A DNA stretch of 35,515 nt from Acidimicrobiales bacterium (GCA_035531755.1 DATKSK010000072.1:1-35515); one strand, 5' to 3'; positions 8,127 to 16,506 are shown, counted from the stretch's first letter. Translations and numbers: made by a program. The notes: generated by a model not told the origin, from the sequence alone.

Positions 8127-9187
8127 AACACGGCGTCGAGCTCTTCGGGCACCGCCGTGTCGAGCTGCGCGTAGGTGCACGACTCCGGCCGCCGGTCGGG
8201 CCGCCAGCGTCGGAACGTGGTGGCGTGCCGGAAGCGGTCGCCCTGCAGGTGGTCGTAGGCCACCTCGCACACGAGCACCGGGTCGAGCGGCTCCCAGCGC
8301 AGGTCCTTGGTGGCGTTCCAGCGTGACGGCGCGCCCGGCTTTCGTCCGGCGGCGGCTCGGTCCTCGAGCTGGGCCCAGCCCGCCCACGGGTGGCCGTCCA
8401 ACGACGCCGGTCGGTAGGGGGCCAGCTCGTCGACGAGCTCTCGCCGCCGGGCCACCGTGAAGGAGGCCGATACGCCCACGTGGTGAAGGACACCGTCGTC
8501 GTCGTACAGGCCGAGCAGCAGCGAGCCGACGATCCCGCCGGCCTTGTGCCAACGGAACCCGGCCACGACGCAGTCGGCCGTGCGCTCGTGCTTCACCTTC
8601 ACCATGACGCGTTCGCCTTCGCGGTACGGGAGGTCCGGGCGCTTCGCCACGACGCCGTCGAGCCCGGCTCCCTCGAAGCGCGAGAACCAGTCGGCGGCGA
8701 CCGCGGGGTCTGTGGTGGCCGGGGTGAGGTGCACCGGGGCCTCGGCGGCCCCCAGGGCTTGTTCGAGCAGGGCGCGTCGCTCACGGAACGGCTCACCCCG
8801 CAGGTCGCGGTCATCGAGCGCCAGGAGATCGAAGCCCACGAACGACGCCGGCGTCGAGGACGCCAGCAGAGCAACACGTGACGCCGCCGGGTGGATCCGC
8901 TGGAGCAGCGCGTCGAAGTCGAGGCCGGCCGAGCCCGCGATCACGATCTCGCCGTCGACGACGGCACGCGCCGGGAACGACCGGCGGATCGGCGCGACGA
9001 GCTCCGGGAAGTACCGGGTGAGCGGCCGCTCGTTGCGACTGCCCAGCTCCACGTCGTCACCGTCCCGGAAGACGACACACCGGAAGCCGTCCCACTTCGG
9101 CTCGTACGTCATGCCCTCGCCGGTGGGGAGCTGCCGTGCCAGCTTGGCGAGCATGGGGGCGACGGGTGGCATCACGGGCAGATTCAT
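8117..9187 (-). CDS. ligC: ATP-dependent DNA ligase, LigC-type
   Basis: Seals DNA nicks using ATP. The 356-residue size and domain order (adenylation domain, then OB domain) match mycobacterial LigC-type ligases. The adenylated lysine is K31 in EPKWDGFR. Other nucleotidyl-transferase motifs are RNERPLTRYFPE, VVDGEIVI (76-83), GFDLLALDD, GLDGVVAKR (175-183) and VMVKVKH (194-200). The OB domain spans about 205-330. The gene is convergent with the LigD-type polymerase, 61 bases apart, so the pair probably serves end joining or a back-up repair path. The ATG at 9187 is the first plausible start; no strong ribosome site or -10 element is seen. Confidence 0.93.
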   Translation of the reverse strand: MNLPVMPPVAPMLAKLARQLPTGEGMTYEPKWDGFRCVVFRDGDDVELGSRNERPLTRYFPELVAPIRRSFPARAVVDGEIVIAGSAGLDFDALLQRIHPAASRVALLASSTPASFVGFDLLALDDRDLRGEPFRERRALLEQALGAAEAPVHLTPATTDPAVAADWFSRFEGAGLDGVVAKRPDLPYREGERVMVKVKHERTADCVVAGFRWHKAGGIVGSLLLGLYDDDGVLHHVGVSASFTVARRRELVDELAPYRPASLDGHPWAGWAQLEDRAAAGRKPGAPSRWNATKDLRWEPLDPVLVCEVAYDHLQGDRFRHATTFRRWRPDRRPESCTYAQLDTAVPEELDAVFRA

Positions 9188-9294
9188 GTCCACACGCTGC
9201 CATGCTCGGCATGCCGCCGCCCGACGGGGTCGGGCCGGGGCGCATGAGCGCCGGGGCGCCCACAAGGTGCGATCCTGGTGCCGGAGGATTCCTC

Positions 9295-10671
9295 ATGGTG
9301 AACCCGATGTTCGTTCACGACCAGCGCATGACGGAGCTGGTCTTCGCCTACTGCCGTGAGCGGCTTGCTCTCGATCCCGTTCCGCTGGACTTCGGCGGGG
9401 ACCAGGAGTCCTTCGACGCCGTGCTGTCCGGGCTGCTCGGGGAGTCCGGGAACGATCCGGCCGAGGTGCTCCGGCTGTTCGCCGAGCACCTGGCGACGGC
9501 CGTGATCTCGTGCGACAGCCCACGCTTCTTGTCGTTCATCCCCGCCGCTCCGACCAAGGCCGCGCTGCTCTTCGACATGATCGTGTCGTGCTCGTCGCTC
9601 CAGGGCACGTCGTGGCTCGAGGCCGCCGGTGCCGTGGCCGCCGAGAACGAGGTGCTGCGGTTCCTGGCGGCGCTGGCCGGGATGCCGCCGGGAGCGGGGG
9701 GCTGCTTCGTGTCGGGCGGCTCGATCGCCAACCTGTCGGCCCTGGTCGTCGCCCGGGACACGGCCGCCATGCGCCTGGGTCGTACCCCGGTGCGCCCTCA
9801 CATCGCCGTGAGCGAGGAAACCCATGCGTCGGTCGGCAACGCGCTGCGCATCCTGGGCGTGGAGGCCATGGTCGTCCCGTCGGCCGACCACCGGCTCACG
9901 GGCGCCGCCTTGCGCGAGGCGCTGGCCGCTCGCGACGGTGCTGCCGGCGCAACGGACGCCGGGGACGTGATCGGGGTGGTGGCCACGGCCGGCACCACCA
10001 ACGCGGGGATCATCGACGACCTGGCGGGCGTCGCGGCTGTGGCGCGCGAGCAGTCGTTGTGGTTCCACGTCGACGCTGCCTACGGCGGAGCGGGTCTCTT
10101 CGCGCCCGTCGTCCGCGACCGGTACGCGGGCATCGAGCACGCCGACTCCGTCGTCATCGACCCGCACAAGTGGTTGTACGCGCCCTTCGACTGCGCTGCA
10201 CTCGTCTATCGCGAGCCCCGGCTGGCGAAGGCGGTGCACGCCCAGGAGGCGTCGTACCTCGACGTCATCCACGACAAGGACCACGAGGTCTGGAACCCGA
10301 GCGACTATGCGGTGCACCTCACGCGCCGGGCGCGCGGGCTCCCGCTGTGGTTCTCGCTCGCCGTGCACGGTGCGGGGGCTTACCGCGATGCCATCGAGAC
10401 GGTGCTCGACACCGCCTGGCGTAGCGCCGAGCTCATCCGCCGGTCACCGCATCTCGAGCTCGTCAGGGACCCCGAGCTGTCGATCGTGCTGTTCCGCCGC
10501 ACCGGTTGGACGAGCGCGGACTACCACGAGTGGTCGGTACGCCTCCTCGACCGTCAGATCGGGTTCGTGACGCCGACGTCATGGGACGGCGAGCCCGCCG
10601 CCCGCCTGGCGTTCCTCCACCCTGGCACGACCGTCGAGATGATCGAGGAGATCATCGCCACGACGGCGTGA
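9295..10671 (+). CDS. PLP-dependent group II decarboxylase
   Basis: A 458-residue enzyme of the aromatic-L-amino-acid/glutamate decarboxylase family (fold type I PLP). It has the family's N-terminal SPRFLSFIP region, the cofactor-binding FVSGGSIANL (about 139-148), ATAGTTNAG, the HVDAAYGG aspartate motif, and the Schiff-base lysine K292 in VIDPHKW. GGAGG lies 8 bases before the ATG at 9295, giving a clear start. The substrate cannot be read from the sequence; aromatic amino acids, glutamate/aspartate and 2,4-diaminobutyrate are all used in this family. It converges with an agmatinase-type gene 32 bases away, which hints at amine metabolism but does not prove it. Confidence 0.92.
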   Translation: MVNPMFVHDQRMTELVFAYCRERLALDPVPLDFGGDQESFDAVLSGLLGESGNDPAEVLRLFAEHLATAVISCDSPRFLSFIPAAPTKAALLFDMIVSCSSLQGTSWLEAAGAVAAENEVLRFLAALAGMPPGAGGCFVSGGSIANLSALVVARDTAAMRLGRTPVRPHIAVSEETHASVGNALRILGVEAMVVPSADHRLTGAALREALAARDGAAGATDAGDVIGVVATAGTTNAGIIDDLAGVAAVAREQSLWFHVDAAYGGAGLFAPVVRDRYAGIEHADSVVIDPHKWLYAPFDCAALVYREPRLAKAVHAQEASYLDVIHDKDHEVWNPSDYAVHLTRRARGLPLWFSLAVHGAGAYRDAIETVLDTAWRSAELIRRSPHLELVRDPELSIVLFRRTGWTSADYHEWSVRLLDRQIGFVTPTSWDGEPAARLAFLHPGTTVEMIEEIIATTA

Positions 10672-10703
10672 TCCTGCGCCGGGCCCGCGCCGGTCCCCGT
10701 CGG

Positions 10704-11729
10704 TCAGCCGGGAGGTCGGCGCCCGTCGAGCAACGGCCCTTCGGCCCGGCGCGCCGCGCCGCCGGCGCCGCCGCCGCGTCGCCGCCATGCCATCCCCGAC
10801 AGGCACTCCAGGACCACGCGGTTGGCCAGGTACGCCGTGACCTCGGCATGGTCGTAGGGCGGGGACACCTCCACGACGTCGACGCCGGCCACGGGGAGCT
10901 CGACGCAGGCGCGGCGCACGGCGTCGAGAAGCTGGCGGCTGGTGAGCCCGCCCGGCTCGGGGGTCCCCGTGCCCGGGGCGGTGCCGGGATCGACGACGTC
11001 GATGTCGACCGAGAGGAACACGGCGTCGCAGTCGTCGGTGGCGATGGCGAATGCCTCGGTGAGGCAGGTGTCGAGGCCGCGGGCGACGATCTCCGTCATC
11101 TCGTAGCACCGCATCCCCTTGCCGGCCATCCAGGCAAGGGTCTCGGGGTCGGGCCAGTAGCCGCGCAGGCCGATCTGCAGGAAACGATCGCCGCGGGCGG
11201 CGCCCGACTCGATCAGGCGGCGCATGGGCGTGCCGTGCCCGTAGAGCGAGCCGAACTGCAGGTCGGCGGTGTCTGCATGGGCGTCGAAGTGCACCACCGA
11301 CACGCGCCCCCACCCGACATGCCGCGCCACGCCGGTGATATCGGGAAGCGCGATGGTGTGGTCGCCACCCAGGACGACGGGCACGGCACCGCTCCCGGCG
11401 ACCACCGCCACCGCCTGCTCGAGCCGTTCCAGCGCGGCCTCGATCTCACCCGGCAGCATCTCCACGTCACCGACGTCGACCACACGCAGCTCGACGAGCG
11501 GGTCGACGCCCAGTGCCAGGTGCGGCCGGCTGCCGTCCTGGGGGAGGTAGTCGGTGAGGCGGATGGCCTGCGGACCGAAGCGACACCCCGGCCGATACGA
11601 GGTGCCGCCGTCGAACGGCGCGCCGATGATCACCGCGCCCGCGTCGGCGTAGCTGGCCGGCTCCCCGAGGTCGGCGGCGGGGACGCCCGCGAACGTGGCG
11701 TCGGGCCCGTACATGTTCCCGGTTCTCAC
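10704..11729 (-). CDS. speB: agmatinase-family ureohydrolase
   Basis: A manganese-dependent ureohydrolase that would split agmatine (or a related guanidino compound) into an amine and urea. The 341-residue protein carries all the metal ligands: GGDHT (121-125, H124), DAHAD (149-153) and SVDIDVVDP (240-248, D242 and D244). It also has the N-terminal GAPFDGGTSYRPG (36-48) typical of agmatinases. The last 20 residues are Arg/Gly-rich and probably disordered. GTG at 11729 is taken as the start; an ATG five codons further in (11714) is also possible. Related family members act on guanidinobutyrate or guanidinopropionate, so the substrate is uncertain. Confidence 0.9.
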   Translation of the reverse strand: MRTGNMYGPDATFAGVPAADLGEPASYADAGAVIIGAPFDGGTSYRPGCRFGPQAIRLTDYLPQDGSRPHLALGVDPLVELRVVDVGDVEMLPGEIEAALERLEQAVAVVAGSGAVPVVLGGDHTIALPDITGVARHVGWGRVSVVHFDAHADTADLQFGSLYGHGTPMRRLIESGAARGDRFLQIGLRGYWPDPETLAWMAGKGMRCYEMTEIVARGLDTCLTEAFAIATDDCDAVFLSVDIDVVDPGTAPGTGTPEPGGLTSRQLLDAVRRACVELPVAGVDVVEVSPPYDHAEVTAYLANRVVLECLSGMAWRRRGGGAGGAARRAEGPLLDGRRPPG

Positions 11730-11765
11730 GTGGACATTCTTCCCGTGCTGCGGCGGCCAGTCGCG

Positions 11766-11793
11766 TTTGGTGAAGTTGCGCCGCTGCTAACGT
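11766..11793 (+). promoter_or_regulatory. possible promoter (TTTGGT, 16-bp gap, TAACGT)
   Basis: TTTGGT at 11766-11771 and TAACGT at 11788-11793 are spaced by 16 bases and lie 59 bases before the small zinc-ribbon gene. The match is weak. Confidence 0.3.
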
Positions 11794-11852
11794 CTCGCCC
11801 GGTGCGCCGGGAAGCATGGTCGGCACTGTCCAACTCGTCGATAGGAGCGACC

Positions 11853-12005
11853 GTGAACCGGCTGGTTACCGCTCGGAGATCCCCGGTGATCTGGCGCTGC
11901 GCCGGCTGCGGGGCCCTCGTGCACCCCGCCAGCGAGGCCGCACCCGTCGCCTGGTGCGCCCGGTGTCAGCGCCACAGCCCGGCCGTGCCCGACGGCGGCC
12001 GGTAG
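11853..12005 (+). CDS. 50-residue zinc-ribbon protein
   Basis: A very short gene that begins with GTG at 11853, preceded by AGGAG at a 5-base spacing. The product has two CxxC knuckles, WRCAGCGALVHP (residues 15-26) and WCARCQRH (34-41), which is the spacing of a small zinc ribbon. The N-terminus is basic. No membrane segment is present. It ends 6 bases before the convergent GNAT stop. The two knuckles plus a good ribosome site are the evidence that it is real. Its role is unknown; such proteins are often nucleic-acid or protein-binding accessory factors. Confidence 0.65.
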   Translation: MNRLVTARRSPVIWRCAGCGALVHPASEAAPVAWCARCQRHSPAVPDGGR

Positions 12006-12011
12006 GCGCTC

Positions 12012-12506
12012 CTACTCGAGCGCCTTGCGGTAGACGTTCGTCACCCGCTGCTCGAAGCCCAGCCGGACATACAGGCGGTTGGCCGCCTCACGGGAGGGCC
12101 GCGACGTCAGGTCCACGGTGCGCGACCCGGCCGCGGCCGCCCTGTCCAGGGCGTCGAGGACGAGGGCCGCGCCCACGCCCCGGCCACGGGTGTCCGTCGA
12201 CACCACCACGTCCTCGATCCAGGCCCGGGGGCCGGTCGGCGCGCTGAACACCACCAGCGTCAACGATCCCAGGATCATGCCGGTCTCGTCGCGCGCCACC
12301 AGCAGCACCGTGGCGGGGGAGTCCACGATCTCCCGGACGGCCGCCTCGGTGAGCACCGGCGCGGAGCTGGACAGCTCGGGCACGAGGGCGCGCAGCGCGG
12401 TCACGACCGCCGGCGTGACGGCGGTGACCTCTTCGACGACGACCGGCCCGGCAGGCTCCTCCGTCTGGTCGGCGCTCACGGACTGGGCAGTGTAGCCATC
12501 CGCCAC
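12012..12506 (-). CDS. GNAT-family N-acetyltransferase
   Basis: A 164-residue acetyl-CoA-dependent acyltransferase. Motif A, the acetyl-CoA pyrophosphate loop, is seen in VVVSTDTRGRGVGAALV (about 99-115; TRGRGVGAAL fits Q/RxxGxG/A). The following helix and the C-terminal ANRLYVRLGFEQR are typical of the fold. The N-terminal 35 residues are variable. The GTG at 12506 has AGGAG about 11 bases upstream. The gene starts 28 bases after the CDF exporter on the same strand, so they may share a transcript. The substrate is unknown. Confidence 0.88.
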   Translation of the reverse strand: MADGYTAQSVSADQTEEPAGPVVVEEVTAVTPAVVTALRALVPELSSSAPVLTEAAVREIVDSPATVLLVARDETGMILGSLTLVVFSAPTGPRAWIEDVVVSTDTRGRGVGAALVLDALDRAAAAGSRTVDLTSRPSREAANRLYVRLGFEQRVTNVYRKALE

Positions 12507-12533
12507 GCTGGTGCTCTCCTGCCAGGTCGACGG

Positions 12534-13730
12534 TCAGGCCCGGCTGTCGTCGTGCGGGCCGTCTGCGGACGGTCCCGTCGGCTCATCGGCGGCCTCGTCC
12601 CGGAAGTGATGGGAGACGACCTCGTGGAAGCTCCGTCCGTCTGGCCCCGCCGGGTTCGTATGGATGACCGCCTCGGCCAGGCGGGGCACCTGGTGCAGGA
12701 GCCGGTGGTGCGCCTCCTGCGCGATGGTGTGCGCGTCGACCAGGCTCAGCACGGGGTCCGACGCGATCTGGATCTCGGCTCGCAGCTCGTGGCCGACCCA
12801 GCGGATGCGCACGCCGCCCACGGCCTCGACCCCGGGCACGGCCCTGAGCACCTCCTCCACCTGGTCGACGAGCTCGGGGTCGACGCTGTCCATGAGCCGG
12901 CGGTACACGGTGCGGACTGCGCCCGACAGCACGATGGCGACAGCCGCCGTGATGACGAGCCCGGCGATGGGGTCCGCACGCGCCGCCCCGGCGGCGGAGG
13001 CGCCCGCACCCACCACCACGGCCAGGGACGTGAACCCGTCGGAGCGGGCGTGCAGACCGTCGGCGACCAGGGCGGCCGAGCCGATCCGGCGGCCGACGCG
13101 CACCCGGTACACCGCGACGAGCTCGTTGCCCGCGACGCCCGCCGCTCCCGCCAGCATGACCCAGCCCGCCCCCGTGACGCGATGGGGGTGCAGGAGACGG
13201 GTGATGGCCTCGTACGCCGCCACGACGGTGGACGCCGCGATCATCGCCACGATCACCAGGCCGGCCAGGTCCTCGGCCCGTCCGAACCCGTAGGTGTAGC
13301 GCCGCGTCGGAGGGCGCCGTCCCATGCGGAAGGCCAGTGCGAGCGGGAGGGCGGTGAGGGCGTCGGCGAAGTTGTGGATCGTGTCGGCGAGCAGCGCCAC
13401 GGAGTGGCTGGCCAAGGCGACGACCAGCTCCACGGCGGCGGTGACGGCCAACGCCGCCAGGGAGACGAACACGGCCCGTGTCCCTGCCGCCGTGGACTCG
13501 AGCACCCGGTCGGACGTGTGCGCGCTGTGGTCGTGGGGGACCACCAGCGACACCAGAAAGCCGCGCAGTCCCCCCTGGTGGCCGTGGTCGCCGCCGTGGT
13601 CGCCGTCGTGGCCGTGGTCGCCGCCGTGGTCGCCGTCGTGGTCGTGTGCAGCGCCGTGGTCGCCGTCGTGGTCGTGTGCAGCGCCGGGGCCGTCCTCGCG
13701 CCCAAGGCGGAGCCGTGTCTGGCGCCGCAC
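12534..13730 (-). CDS. cation diffusion facilitator (zinc-type exporter) with His-rich N-terminal tail
   Basis: A 398-residue CDF proton/metal antiporter that probably expels Zn2+ or Co2+. Six membrane helices lie between about residues 85 and 265. The transport-site pairs are H119/D123 (HNFAD) and H227/D231 (HARSD), an HD-HD set compatible with zinc, cobalt or cadmium. A C-terminal cytoplasmic domain of ferredoxin-like fold (about 275-370) follows. Residues 19-51 hold eleven histidines in HDHDGDHG-type units encoded by a 30-bp tandem repeat, and probably act as a metal buffer. GAGGAGG lies 5 bases before the GTG at 13730. The gene is divergent from the sulfatase by 46 bases. Confidence 0.93.
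   Translation of the reverse strand: MRRQTRLRLGREDGPGAAHDHDGDHGAAHDHDGDHGGDHGHDGDHGGDHGHQGGLRGFLVSLVVPHDHSAHTSDRVLESTAAGTRAVFVSLAALAVTAAVELVVALASHSVALLADTIHNFADALTALPLALAFRMGRRPPTRRYTYGFGRAEDLAGLVIVAMIAASTVVAAYEAITRLLHPHRVTGAGWVMLAGAAGVAGNELVAVYRVRVGRRIGSAALVADGLHARSDGFTSLAVVVGAGASAAGAARADPIAGLVITAAVAIVLSGAVRTVYRRLMDSVDPELVDQVEEVLRAVPGVEAVGGVRIRWVGHELRAEIQIASDPVLSLVDAHTIAQEAHHRLLHQVPRLAEAVIHTNPAGPDGRSFHEVVSHHFRDEAADEPTGPSADGPHDDSRA
13584..13685 (-). repeat. 30-bp coding tandem repeat (about 3.4 units)
   Basis: Units run 13584-13613, 13614-13643 and 13644-13673, with a partial copy to 13685. The first two differ by one base. The third swaps its first 12 bases for GTGTGCAGCGCC. The repeat is in frame (10 residues per unit) and encodes the histidine/aspartate/glycine tail of the CDF exporter, so copy number can change without breaking the frame. 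Confidence 0.85.
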
Positions 13731-13764
13731 GCCACCTCCTCGCCGGACGGGGTCGTGTCCAGCC

Positions 13765-13770
13765 TAAGGT
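13765..13770 (+). promoter_or_regulatory. -10-like element TAAGGT, 6 bases before a GTG
   Basis: TAAGGT ends 6 bases before the sulfatase GTG at 13777, which would place the transcript start on the start codon. The same AAGGT could instead act as a weak ribosome site. Confidence 0.35.
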
Positions 13771-13776
13771 GCGGCC

Positions 13777-15342
13777 GTGCCCGAGACGCTGACACGACAG
13801 CCCGCCGGCGGCCCCGACCCCGCCGGCCGCCGCCCCAACATCCTCCTCGTGGTCTCCGACCAGGAGCGACAGCGCAGCTGGCTCCCGGGCTCCGTGCGCC
13901 TGCCCTGGCGGGAGCGGTTGATCGCCGAAGGCCTCGAGTTCACCCGGTATTTCACGCACTCCTCCCCGTGCTCACCGAGCCGCGCGAGCCTCTTCACCGG
14001 CCGGTATCTGCCGGGGCACGGCGTGGTCGACAACGTGATCATGCCGGAGCACGTGGAACTCGACCCCGCCGTGCCGACCCTCGGCTCTCTCCTGCGCGGC
14101 GCCGGCTATCGGTCCTCCTACATCGGCAAGTGGCACCTGTCGCAGTCCGCGCAGCCCGACATGGAGGCATACGGCTTCGCCGACTGGGACGGCAACGACC
14201 GCCACTTCATGGGGTGGGCAGGGACCGGCGTCCATTTCGACCCGGTGATCGCGTCCAACGCCGCCCACTGGCTGCGTGCGAACGCCGCACCGACAGACGG
14301 GGCGGACGCCCCACCCTGGTTCCTGACCGTCGCGCTGGTCAATCCGCACGATGTCATGTGGTTCCCCGTCGACCAGCCCGGCTACGAAGAGCGGCATCCG
14401 GAGGAGGTGGCCTCGATCCGCGGCGTGCTCGAGAGCGCGGCGTGGAAGGAAGACGACCCGCTGCCCGTCTACCGCAAGGACTACGACGAGGTGCTCGAGT
14501 CCCTCCCCGCCAACTTCCACGACGACCTCCACACCAAGCCCGAGGCGCACCGTCAGTGGCGCTGGGACCAGCAGCACGGCCTGTGGGGCTACATCGACCC
14601 CTCCGACACCAAAGCGTGGCTGCGCCACCTCGACTACTACGTCGAGCTGCAGCGACTCGCAGACGAAAGCCTCGGGACGGTGCTGGGCGCCCTCGAGGAG
14701 AGCGGCGCCTGGGACGACACCATCGTGATCTTCACCTCCGACCACGGCGACATGTGCGGGTCGCACGGCCTTCGCTCCAAGGGGCCCTTCGTGTACGACG
14801 AGATCATGCGGGTACCGCTGTACGTCCGCGCCCCGGGTCTCACGCGGGCCGGGTCCACGACGGAGGCCCTCGCCACCCACGTCGACCTGGCCTCCACCAT
14901 TTGCGCGCTCGCCGGGGTCGGTCCCGGGGTGGCCGAGGGTCCGGCTGGGCTGCAGGGCGCGGACCTCTCACCGGTCCTTGCGGACCCGACGTCGTCGGTG
15001 CGTGACCACGTGTTGTTCGCCCAGGACTCCGCCCAGACCCGCAATCTCAATGCCGTGCGCTACGCGCTGCGCGGCTTCTTCGACGGCCGGACCAAGTACG
15101 CGCGGTACTACGGGGTGGGCGGGGGCAAGCCCTCCACCGGGCTGTGGGGCAAAGACCCGGGCCGGAAGCTCTTCGACGTCGACTGCGACTTCGACGACCA
15201 GGATCACGAGTGGTACGACCACGACACCGACCCGCTCGAGCTGGTGAACCTCGCTCACGACCGGGCCCGGCGCGTCGAGCTGCGCGAGATGTTCGACCGC
15301 CTCCGGGAGTACGAGGGGCGGGAGATGACTCCCGGTCCCTGA
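13777..15342 (+). CDS. type I (formylglycine) sulfatase
   Basis: A 521-residue sulfate-ester hydrolase of the alkaline-phosphatase superfamily. The signature SPCSPSRASLFTGRY (63-77) contains C65 in CxPxR, which is the residue changed to formylglycine by a formylglycine-generating enzyme; that enzyme is not in the window. Other active-site parts are VVSDQER (25-31), IGKWHLS (about 111-117), NPHDV and TSDHGDMCGSHGL (about 318-330). There is no signal peptide, so it appears cytoplasmic. The usual double aspartate near the N-terminus is SD here. The substrate cannot be told; aryl, choline or sugar sulfates are possible. Confidence 0.93.
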   Translation: MPETLTRQPAGGPDPAGRRPNILLVVSDQERQRSWLPGSVRLPWRERLIAEGLEFTRYFTHSSPCSPSRASLFTGRYLPGHGVVDNVIMPEHVELDPAVPTLGSLLRGAGYRSSYIGKWHLSQSAQPDMEAYGFADWDGNDRHFMGWAGTGVHFDPVIASNAAHWLRANAAPTDGADAPPWFLTVALVNPHDVMWFPVDQPGYEERHPEEVASIRGVLESAAWKEDDPLPVYRKDYDEVLESLPANFHDDLHTKPEAHRQWRWDQQHGLWGYIDPSDTKAWLRHLDYYVELQRLADESLGTVLGALEESGAWDDTIVIFTSDHGDMCGSHGLRSKGPFVYDEIMRVPLYVRAPGLTRAGSTTEALATHVDLASTICALAGVGPGVAEGPAGLQGADLSPVLADPTSSVRDHVLFAQDSAQTRNLNAVRYALRGFFDGRTKYARYYGVGGGKPSTGLWGKDPGRKLFDVDCDFDDQDHEWYDHDTDPLELVNLAHDRARRVELREMFDRLREYEGREMTPGP

Positions 15343-15409
15343 CCATCGCCGGGCGGGCCCGACACGTGGGCTGCCCGGTTGGACCGCGTCGTCGGCTCGA
15401 CGCGCGGGG

Positions 15410-15450
15410 CGGGTCGGTGGGTGGGTCGGTCGGTCGTGGCGGATCGGTGG
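15410..15450. repeat. G/T-rich low-complexity stretch with GGTCGGT units
   Basis: Short imperfect repeats of GGTCGG/GGTGGG lie in the gap between the convergent sulfatase and FMN-barrel genes. No gene or clear hairpin is seen here. Confidence 0.4.
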
Positions 15451-15457
15451 GAGCCGC

Positions 15458-16498
15458 TCAGCGTCGGCCCGGCAGCCGCACCTCGGGCACGGGCTGGAAG
15501 CGGCGCTGTGCTTCGGCCGCCAGCCGTGGTGACAGCCGGCGGCCCTTTGTCAGAAACCCGATGGCCGTCCTCGCCCGCCCGCCGGCCAGGCTCCAGTCGG
15601 CCAAGGCACGCTCGGCCCGGAACCGCACCGCAGCGCCACGTACGCCGTCGGCGTCCACGGTCCCGATGAACGTCCGGTTCTCCTGGCCCGTGAAGACCTC
15701 GGGGTGCGCGTGCATGGTCAGGCACGCGGGCCCGGCCGTGACGGCCGGCGCGCCGGGTCCGAGGTGGAGACGGAAGCCGTCGTCGAGCAGCTCCGAGCGG
15801 GCCACGGGCAGGCACGCCGGGAAGCCGTTGTCGTCGACCACCGTGAGGTCGCGCATGGGCAGCCGCCCCACCGCCCCTTCGGCCACGGTGCGCCACGACG
15901 CCGGGGGGGCGAGCCAGGCGCTGGGCTGCGCGCCGCCCGGCGCCGGGTCGGACAGGGGCGCCGCCGTGGCCTCGGGCGCCTCCCAGGTGCGCGCCGGCTC
16001 CTCCAGGGCGCGCGACGGCCACCAGCGGATGTGCACGGGTGTGACCTCGACCCAGATGCGTGCGTAGTACCACGCCAGTCGCCTGAGCACGAAGCGCGGC
16101 TGGCCCTTCGTCGCGGCGGGGATCTTCTCCATGCTCACGCGCACGTAGCGGTCGGTGTTGGCCTGGAGGTCGGCGTCGCGGACGGTGGCCAGCCCCTGCA
16201 CCAGTACGACGGGGGGATCGACGAGCCCCGACCCGACGGGGTCCGCGAACAGGAGGCACACGCGCGGGTCGCGGCGCGCCCGCTCCGCCTTCGCAGGGTA
16301 CGTGAGCCCCGTCGACACGTCGAGGGTCCTGCGCTCGCCTCCCATGTAGGGAGTGGTGGGCATGGTGACGGGTTTGCCGGCCCGCGTCAGGCTGGCGAAC
16401 TCAGCGGTTACCGAGCGGGCGAACACCTCGAGCAGTTCGTCGGGCCAGACCGCGGGGTTGGCCGCCCAGGGTCCGGTCGGAGGATCGCTCTGGTCCAT
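15458..16498 (-). CDS. FMN-binding split-barrel (PPOX-like) protein, probably two barrels
   Basis: A 346-residue protein of the pyridoxamine-phosphate-oxidase/flavin-reductase-like split-barrel superfamily. Residues about 25-150 (AEFASLTRAGKPVTMPTTPYMG, split as one strand pair; RRDPRVCLLFADP; PPVVLVQGLATV) form one recognisable barrel. Residues about 215-330 (MRDLTVVDDNGFPACLPVARSE, LTMHAHPEVFTGQENRTFIG) look like a second. Proteins of this class bind FMN or F420 and act as oxidases, reductases or haem-degrading enzymes. TAGGGT lies 8 bases before the ATG at 16498. The gene is upstream of, and on the opposite strand from, the sulfatase, with no functional link visible. Confidence 0.8.
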   Translation of the reverse strand: MDQSDPPTGPWAANPAVWPDELLEVFARSVTAEFASLTRAGKPVTMPTTPYMGGERRTLDVSTGLTYPAKAERARRDPRVCLLFADPVGSGLVDPPVVLVQGLATVRDADLQANTDRYVRVSMEKIPAATKGQPRFVLRRLAWYYARIWVEVTPVHIRWWPSRALEEPARTWEAPEATAAPLSDPAPGGAQPSAWLAPPASWRTVAEGAVGRLPMRDLTVVDDNGFPACLPVARSELLDDGFRLHLGPGAPAVTAGPACLTMHAHPEVFTGQENRTFIGTVDADGVRGAAVRFRAERALADWSLAGGRARTAIGFLTKGRRLSPRLAAEAQRRFQPVPEVRLPGRR

Positions 16499-16506
16499 GC
16501 GCCGCG

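Noticed and set aside
10506-11852. Long plus-strand open frame opposite the agmatinase gene
   Set aside because: It reads as Arg/Gly/Val-rich low-complexity protein and is the antisense shadow of a clear enzyme. Only its last 50 codons (from GTG 11853) look real.
13584-13685. CRISPR-like array
   Set aside because: The units are directly adjacent without spacers and encode part of the CDF protein in frame, so it is a coding minisatellite.
12552-15005. 817-codon plus-strand frame across the CDF and sulfatase genes
   Set aside because: It lies antisense to the CDF gene and out of frame in the sulfatase gene, with no domain pattern. It exists because high-GC DNA has few stop codons.
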